A stretch of 64,000 bases of DNA, from positions 3,719,501 through 3,783,500 of the forward strand of contig PQWQ01000003.1 of the NCBI GenBank assembly GCA_002943765.1. The letters are read 5' to 3'. The first letter of the stretch is position 1; the number at the start of each line of letters is the position of its first letter. The position numbers and the translations under genes were made by a program. A model generated the notes under the pieces. It saw nothing but the letters and a program-made list of their open reading frames with translations, was not told the origin of the DNA and searched no databases. Positions 59,636-64,000 of this stretch are shown here, piece after piece. The stretch is from Psoroptes ovis. Its lineage: Eukaryota > Arthropoda > Arachnida > Sarcoptiformes > Psoroptidae.

Positions 59636-60251
59636 TATTTTCTGATTTTGCCAAATTCAAATTCAATAGTCTTTGGGTCTAAATTTCAATTTACAGCCCT
59701 CTGAAAAAAAAACATATCCGTTATTTGATTGATTTTTTTCCAGTGTTCAATTCGATTTCATTATTATTATCGATATGATTATCATCATAATCTGATGGAT
59801 GGATAGATAGATGGATGTAAATTGGTAAAATACAAAATCGAGGCCTTTGAAAAATAAAAATGAATGAAATTCAATTGTATTTCAATTCGCAGGAGAAGAA
59901 AATATTCAAAATATCTCCTTACATTCAATTGATAATCGGATTTGTCTTCAAATTGTGTTCGGATCACATTCAAAATGAATTATTCAGATGAATGTCGTCT
60001 GATTTAGGTTTTGGCCAGAGATTTTTCCCTGTTTCTGTCAAAGGTTTTGTTTTGTTTTTTTTCGGGTGTCTATTGAAGGTCTTAATTCAAGTCTATTCTC
60101 TGCTCGAACTTTGAATTTTCATATTGATCATAGACCTGATGAATTTCAGGGTCCATTTCGATGAAAAATGAAATGAAAATCTCCTTTATTAAATCGAAAA
60201 ATTTCGAAATCAAAAATACACTTGAAATAATCATCAGTCGTTTGAAATGTA
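59636..60251. other. Gene-free stretch
   Basis: AT-rich; short GATG/ATAG run at about 59793-59816. Nothing else seen. Confidence 0.6.
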
Positions 60252-60331
60252 TTTGGCTGTCCAGAAAGTTTTGGCCGATTTTTATGAGCAACTTCATTGA
60301 TTAAGCGGAATGAACTTTTCGGACAGCTTAA
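60252..60331 (-). mobile_element. Family A mini-element, copy 33
   Basis: The ends are TTTGGCTGTCCAGAAAGTTT and GAACTTTTCGGACAGCTTAA. Confidence 0.87.
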
Positions 60332-61402
60332 TAATTTGAAATATTTGAAATTGAAACAAAAAAATTAATAATTTTGTTTTCGATGAATGAATGAATTGGA
60401 AAAAAACTTGAAAATATTTTCAAGTTCATCCATTGAAGTTCAATGATTATTTCAATTCAATTGAATGAATGAATTATTGAACATTTAGTTTTAATCTTTG
60501 AAGCTTTCGATTGATTTTCGATTTTGCTTTTTTTCAATTTCAATTTCATTTCACTTTAACTGTGTTTGTGTTTCATTTCACTTCAATCCTCTGTGTTCAT
60601 GTGTATATTGTATGTGTGTGTGCAAATACATGATTTCATGATCATAATCAATCATCAAAACGAGCAGATTTCATTTTGTGATATTTGTGATTCAGTACGA
60701 GTTTGTACTCGTGCTTTGTATATGTATGTTCAAGACACATAATTAATCAGTTTTTTTCGATAATATTGATAATGATAATTATAATTGAATTGAATTAATT
60801 TTCGTTTATTTTTTATGATAAATGTTTCCATTCATTCATTCATTCATTCATTCAGTCATTCATTTATTTAATATTATTTCGATATTGATTATTGATTATC
60901 AATTGTGCTGATGCTGATGTTCATGTTGTTTATTTATTATTTATTTTGTGTTTTGTATTTGTATTTGTATTTAATGATAACATTTCCAACAGTTTTGACT
61001 GATATTTTTTTCCCATTTTTCTGTCCAACATTCAATTAATACATTGATTCAATCAATCGATATTCAATGATTAGGTCAATGTCTTTCATTTTTTTCGATT
61101 AATTTGTTGTTCGATTAATTTTCATTAATTTCATTGATTTTTTCATTTTTTAATTTGATTTGATTGAAAATAATAAACAAAAATCCTCGTTCTAAGCCAT
61201 CAAAAAGTGTTTGTAAATGCGCAGATATTTACAATTTCAACTGATAATAATAACAAATAATAAGAAATTATTCGATTAGTATTATCATTATCATTTGTAT
61301 TTGAATTATTATTATTTATTGACCTACATGTTTCATAATAATCCGAAAAAAAAATAATCGATTTTAATTGATTGATTGATTATTATTATTATCATCATAA
61401 TA
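60332..61402. other. Gene-free stretch
   Basis: AT-rich with CATT (about 60830-60860) and ATTATT runs. No exon supported. Confidence 0.6.
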
Positions 61403-61482
61403 TTAGGATGTCCGAAAAGTTCATCCCCATGAATCAATATAGTTGCTGATGAAAATCGGCCAGAACTTTCCGGACAACCTGA
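61403..61482 (+). mobile_element. Family A mini-element, copy 34
   Basis: The ends are TTAGGATGTCCGAAAAGTTC and GAACTTTCCGGACAACCTGA. The core has drifted (ATCCCCATGAATC). Confidence 0.88.
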
Positions 61483-61721
61483 TACATATTTCTTGTAATA
61501 AAATTCATGTAGTAAGTAATCAATACCCAGGCGTAATCAATAATAATCATATCTGCGATCATTATGGGCACTCTACGTTTGTGATTATATTCAAGAATAT
61601 TCTGTGTTTCTGTCTGTCTGTGTGCATTACATGAATACAATTATTTGCTATTATTTCAACAACAAACAAAACAAAACCCAAAATAAAGATTTTATTTGGT
61701 TCTTTTGTTGAATATATTTTA

Positions 61722-61804
61722 TTAGACTGTCCGAAAAGTTCATTCCGGTTAATCACGATAAAGTTGCTGAATGAAAATCGGCCAGAACATTTCGGACAGC
61801 TTCA
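61722..61804 (+). mobile_element. Family A mini-element, copy 35 (long variant)
   Basis: The ends are TTAGACTGTCCGAAAAGTTC and AACATTTCGGACAGCTTCA. The AATCACGATA core relates it to the insertion-bearing variant. Confidence 0.86.
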
Positions 61805-61876
61805 TTATTCACCCAAAAAAAAGAATCTCATATTACATTAATTATTTAAAATATGAATTCAAAAAAAAAAAAAAAA

Positions 61877-61957
61877 TTAGTTTGTCCCATAAGTTCTTGC
61901 CGTTTTTTAAATGAAAAAAAACCTTAAAAAACGGCAAGAACTTATGGGACAACCTAA
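61877..61957. mobile_element. Family B palindromic mini-element, copy 36 (near-perfect hairpin)
   Basis: Two 34-base arms (61877-61910 and 61924-61957) are complementary except at one position, separated by 13 bases. The arms read TTAGTTTGTCCCATAAGTTC inward to CCGTTTTTTAA. It follows an A16 tract (61861-61876). The preservation suggests a recent insertion. Confidence 0.93.
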
Positions 61958-62628
61958 TAATATTAATAATAATAATATTTTTATTATCATTATTAATATT
62001 TGGAAAAAATTTTGTTCCAGTTTTTTTCCAAATATAAAATATTATTATTTATTAAACAAAATGAATCTTCGATTCGATAAATTATTTACAAATTTATTCA
62101 AATAAATTATGTAATGATTTTGGGATTGTTCTTCTTGTTTTGGGATTTTTTCAATTTTTCCCAATTTTTTCCATGGTCCATTCCAGATTTTCCAATTTCT
62201 TTGATCCAATATTTCTATGTTCCATCCATTTTCTTTGTGGCCCATTTTTCTCTGGTCCTGATTCCCCAATTTCCCAATTTCCTAATCGCATTGTGTGTGT
62301 GGTACATGTTTTTTTGAAATTCTCGAATTTCTTCAAGAATCTTCAATGTTTTTTGCCATTCATTCATTCATTATTATTATTATTTTCTCTTTGATTATAA
62401 ATATAATCACATGAATAATTTCATTATTATTATTAATATTTATTTTATTTCATTTTTTATTTATTTATCCCTGTTTTATTTATTTGTTATTCCAGAAATC
62501 TTTAAATATTGAAATTTGAAACAAACAAACAAAACCAACGCAAAACCGAATCACAAATCATCAATAATTTTGAATAAATCACATGATTTATTCATATTTC
62601 ATATTCATTTTTCATCATTGAATTACAG
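61958..62628 (+). other. Probable intron or upstream sequence of the gene at right
   Basis: Contains a pyrimidine-biased stretch (about 62110-62280) and an 11-bp-arm inverted repeat (TGAATAAATCA at 62571-62581, complement 62584-62594) just upstream of the splice acceptor. No upstream exon could be identified. Confidence 0.4.
62621..62628 (+). other. Predicted 3' splice site
   Basis: AATTACAG preceded by a T-rich run (CATTTTTCATCATTG) fits an acceptor, with the exon beginning at 62629. The coding frame stays open back to this point. Confidence 0.55.
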
Positions 62629-62654
62629 TACTGGAGATATATTTGTCCGAGAAA

Positions 62655-63423
62655 ATGGTTTCCAATAATCAAAATAATTATAATGATAATTATAAAAATG
62701 ATATGAATAAATCATATAGAAAAATAATAATTCAAATTAAATGTAAAAAACGTAAAAAATATAATGATAATCAAATGAAAAATAATATCCTTAATGATAA
62801 TAATGAAAATAATGATCGATCTCATCATCATCATCAATTACAATTAATTGATAATCATAATTGTAATTGTAATAAAAATAATGATATTTTATATATGAAT
62901 AATAATGATAAAAATGTGATTGATAACAGTAATAATAATGATAATAATATAAATGATTATTACAATAATAATGAAAATAATAATTGTGATAATTCAACAA
63001 TCATAATGAATAATCAACATCGAAATCAATTGTCAAAATCATTGTCATTATTAGATCATGATCATCAATATTATACAAATGGCGACAACTTGTCATTACT
63101 ACTGTATGCTAGTCAATCATCATTAATGAATCAATTTGATAATCATCATAAATCATTATTCTGGTCATCATTATTTGCTGCCCCATCATCATTATCATCA
63201 TCACCGTCGTCATCGTCATCATTGATATCATCAAAATCAACAAAATTATTAAATCATTATCAACGTTTATTAATCATTTCGCTAATATTCATGATAACAA
63301 TATTGAATGAATCAATAATTGTGTTCACATTTCAACATTTTCAAACCCAGCATCAACAACAGCTACAACAACAACATCATTGGCAAGAAAATATTGAACC
63401 AAAAATACGAATCAATAATCTAA
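62655..63423 (+). CDS. Partial host gene: Asn-rich, single-membrane-segment protein, one exon
   Basis: The only convincing host exon in the window. The frame is open from the acceptor at 62628, with the first ATG at 62655 (AAAATGG, a good context), and closes at TAG 63429. A consensus donor GTAAGT at 63424 means the exon should end at 63423 with one base of a split codon. Residues 1-130 are low-complexity (Asn, Asp, His), then comes a Ser-rich tract (SSLSSSPSSSSSLISS), then a hydrophobic segment at about 205-226 (LLIISLIFMITILNES and on), then a Gln/His-rich stretch ending HWQENIEPKIRINNL. It is either a type II or signal-anchor membrane protein with a long N-terminal tail, or the true start lies further in and the segment is a signal peptide. 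The W-x5-P-K close after the hydrophobic segment recalls the start of the ectodomain of invertebrate class 1 semaphorins; this is a weak guess from memory. The gene continues beyond the window. Confidence 0.6.
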
Positions 63424-64000
63424 GTAAGTAGATCTTTATTTAGTTTGCATTTCATATATGATTACTTCACCTAATAACTTTGAACTTGAATTGTTTCAAG
63501 ATTTGAAATTGAAAATAGTTAGACAAACACACATATGAAATAGTTTAGTTTACAAGGTTTAAATTGTGTTTTTTTGAAAATTGATCTGGTTTTTTGTTTG
63601 TGTTGTTTGAATTGTGTTTTCATTGGTGTTTGAAGGTTGAAATTCTGGTTTTCTTTTTGATGTTTGCTTGTTAGTGTAAGTCTGTATCTGTATGTGTGTG
63701 TGTGCGTGTTACCACAAATATTCACTTGCGTTTCTCAGCATTTGATCACAGCCAAAAACGATGATTTACAAATGACTGCAACAAGCAAACACCACACACA
63801 CTAACTCAAGCAAAAGGTGAGACATTTTAACCAGTTATCTTATGTTTATATCTTTTGATGATGATCATGATGATGATGATCTATTTGTGGTTGCTGCTGT
63901 TGCAGCTGATTTCGTTTCTGTTTGTGTGTGTGTTTCTCATCATCATCATCATCATCATCAATGATAATCATCTGTATTACCACCAACATCGATTATTTCA
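63424..64000 (+). other. Predicted intron (begins GTAAGT)
   Basis: AT-rich non-coding sequence following the donor, with TG and CAT runs including (CAT)8 at 63938-63961. No further exon was seen before the window ends. Confidence 0.5.

Noticed and set aside
62791..63000. Tyr/His-rich minus-strand ORF
   Set aside because: It is the antisense of the Asn/Asp-rich exon on the + strand.

Overview
The window is AT-rich eukaryotic nuclear DNA, almost entirely non-coding, and dominated by mobile-element sequence. The base composition, the CAT/GAT and CATT microsatellites, the Asn/His/Ser-rich exon at the right end and the arthropod-type transposons suggest a small-genome arthropod, most likely an astigmatid mite (dust- or scab-mite group). 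That assignment is inference from style, not from a marker gene. No rRNA, tRNA, CRISPR array or prokaryotic operon was found. All positions and identities come from reading the sequence by eye.

Layout. From 1 to about 27.5 kb there is no supported gene, only AT-rich DNA, simple repeats and scattered copies of a short inverted-repeat element. At 27566-29349 lies a DNA transposon with 369-bp terminal inverted repeats and a broken transposase carrying a DDE-type C-terminal half and a SWIM-like zinc finger. At 34936-39514 lies a complete LTR retrotransposon of 4,579 bp with two 173-bp LTRs that look identical, a gag ORF, a -1 frameshift signal and a full pol ORF. From 39.5 to 62.6 kb there is again no gene. 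At 62629-63423 there is one good candidate host exon, bounded by a consensus acceptor (AATTACAG) and donor (GTAAGT). It encodes an Asn-rich N-terminus and one membrane segment, and the gene continues beyond the window.

The most pervasive feature is an 80-bp element with mariner-like ends (TTAGGTTGTCCGAAAAGTTC) found 36 times, roughly once per 1.8 kb. Thirty-one copies form family A, which looks like two different mariner ends joined with nothing between them. Five form family B, near-perfect palindromes that would fold into long hairpins. Copies occur in both orientations and cluster at 14.7-18.9 kb and 49.5-62.0 kb.

The retrotransposon is the most interesting single object. Its Gag has the DUF1759-like region and triple Cys/His pattern typical of BEL/Pao elements, while its Pol is plainly Ty3/gypsy-type. 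Gag and Pol are linked by a textbook slippery heptamer (GGGAAAC) with a stop in the -1 frame 13 bases upstream. The pol stop lies inside the 3' LTR, no env ORF is present, and no conventional tRNA primer-binding site follows the 5' LTR.
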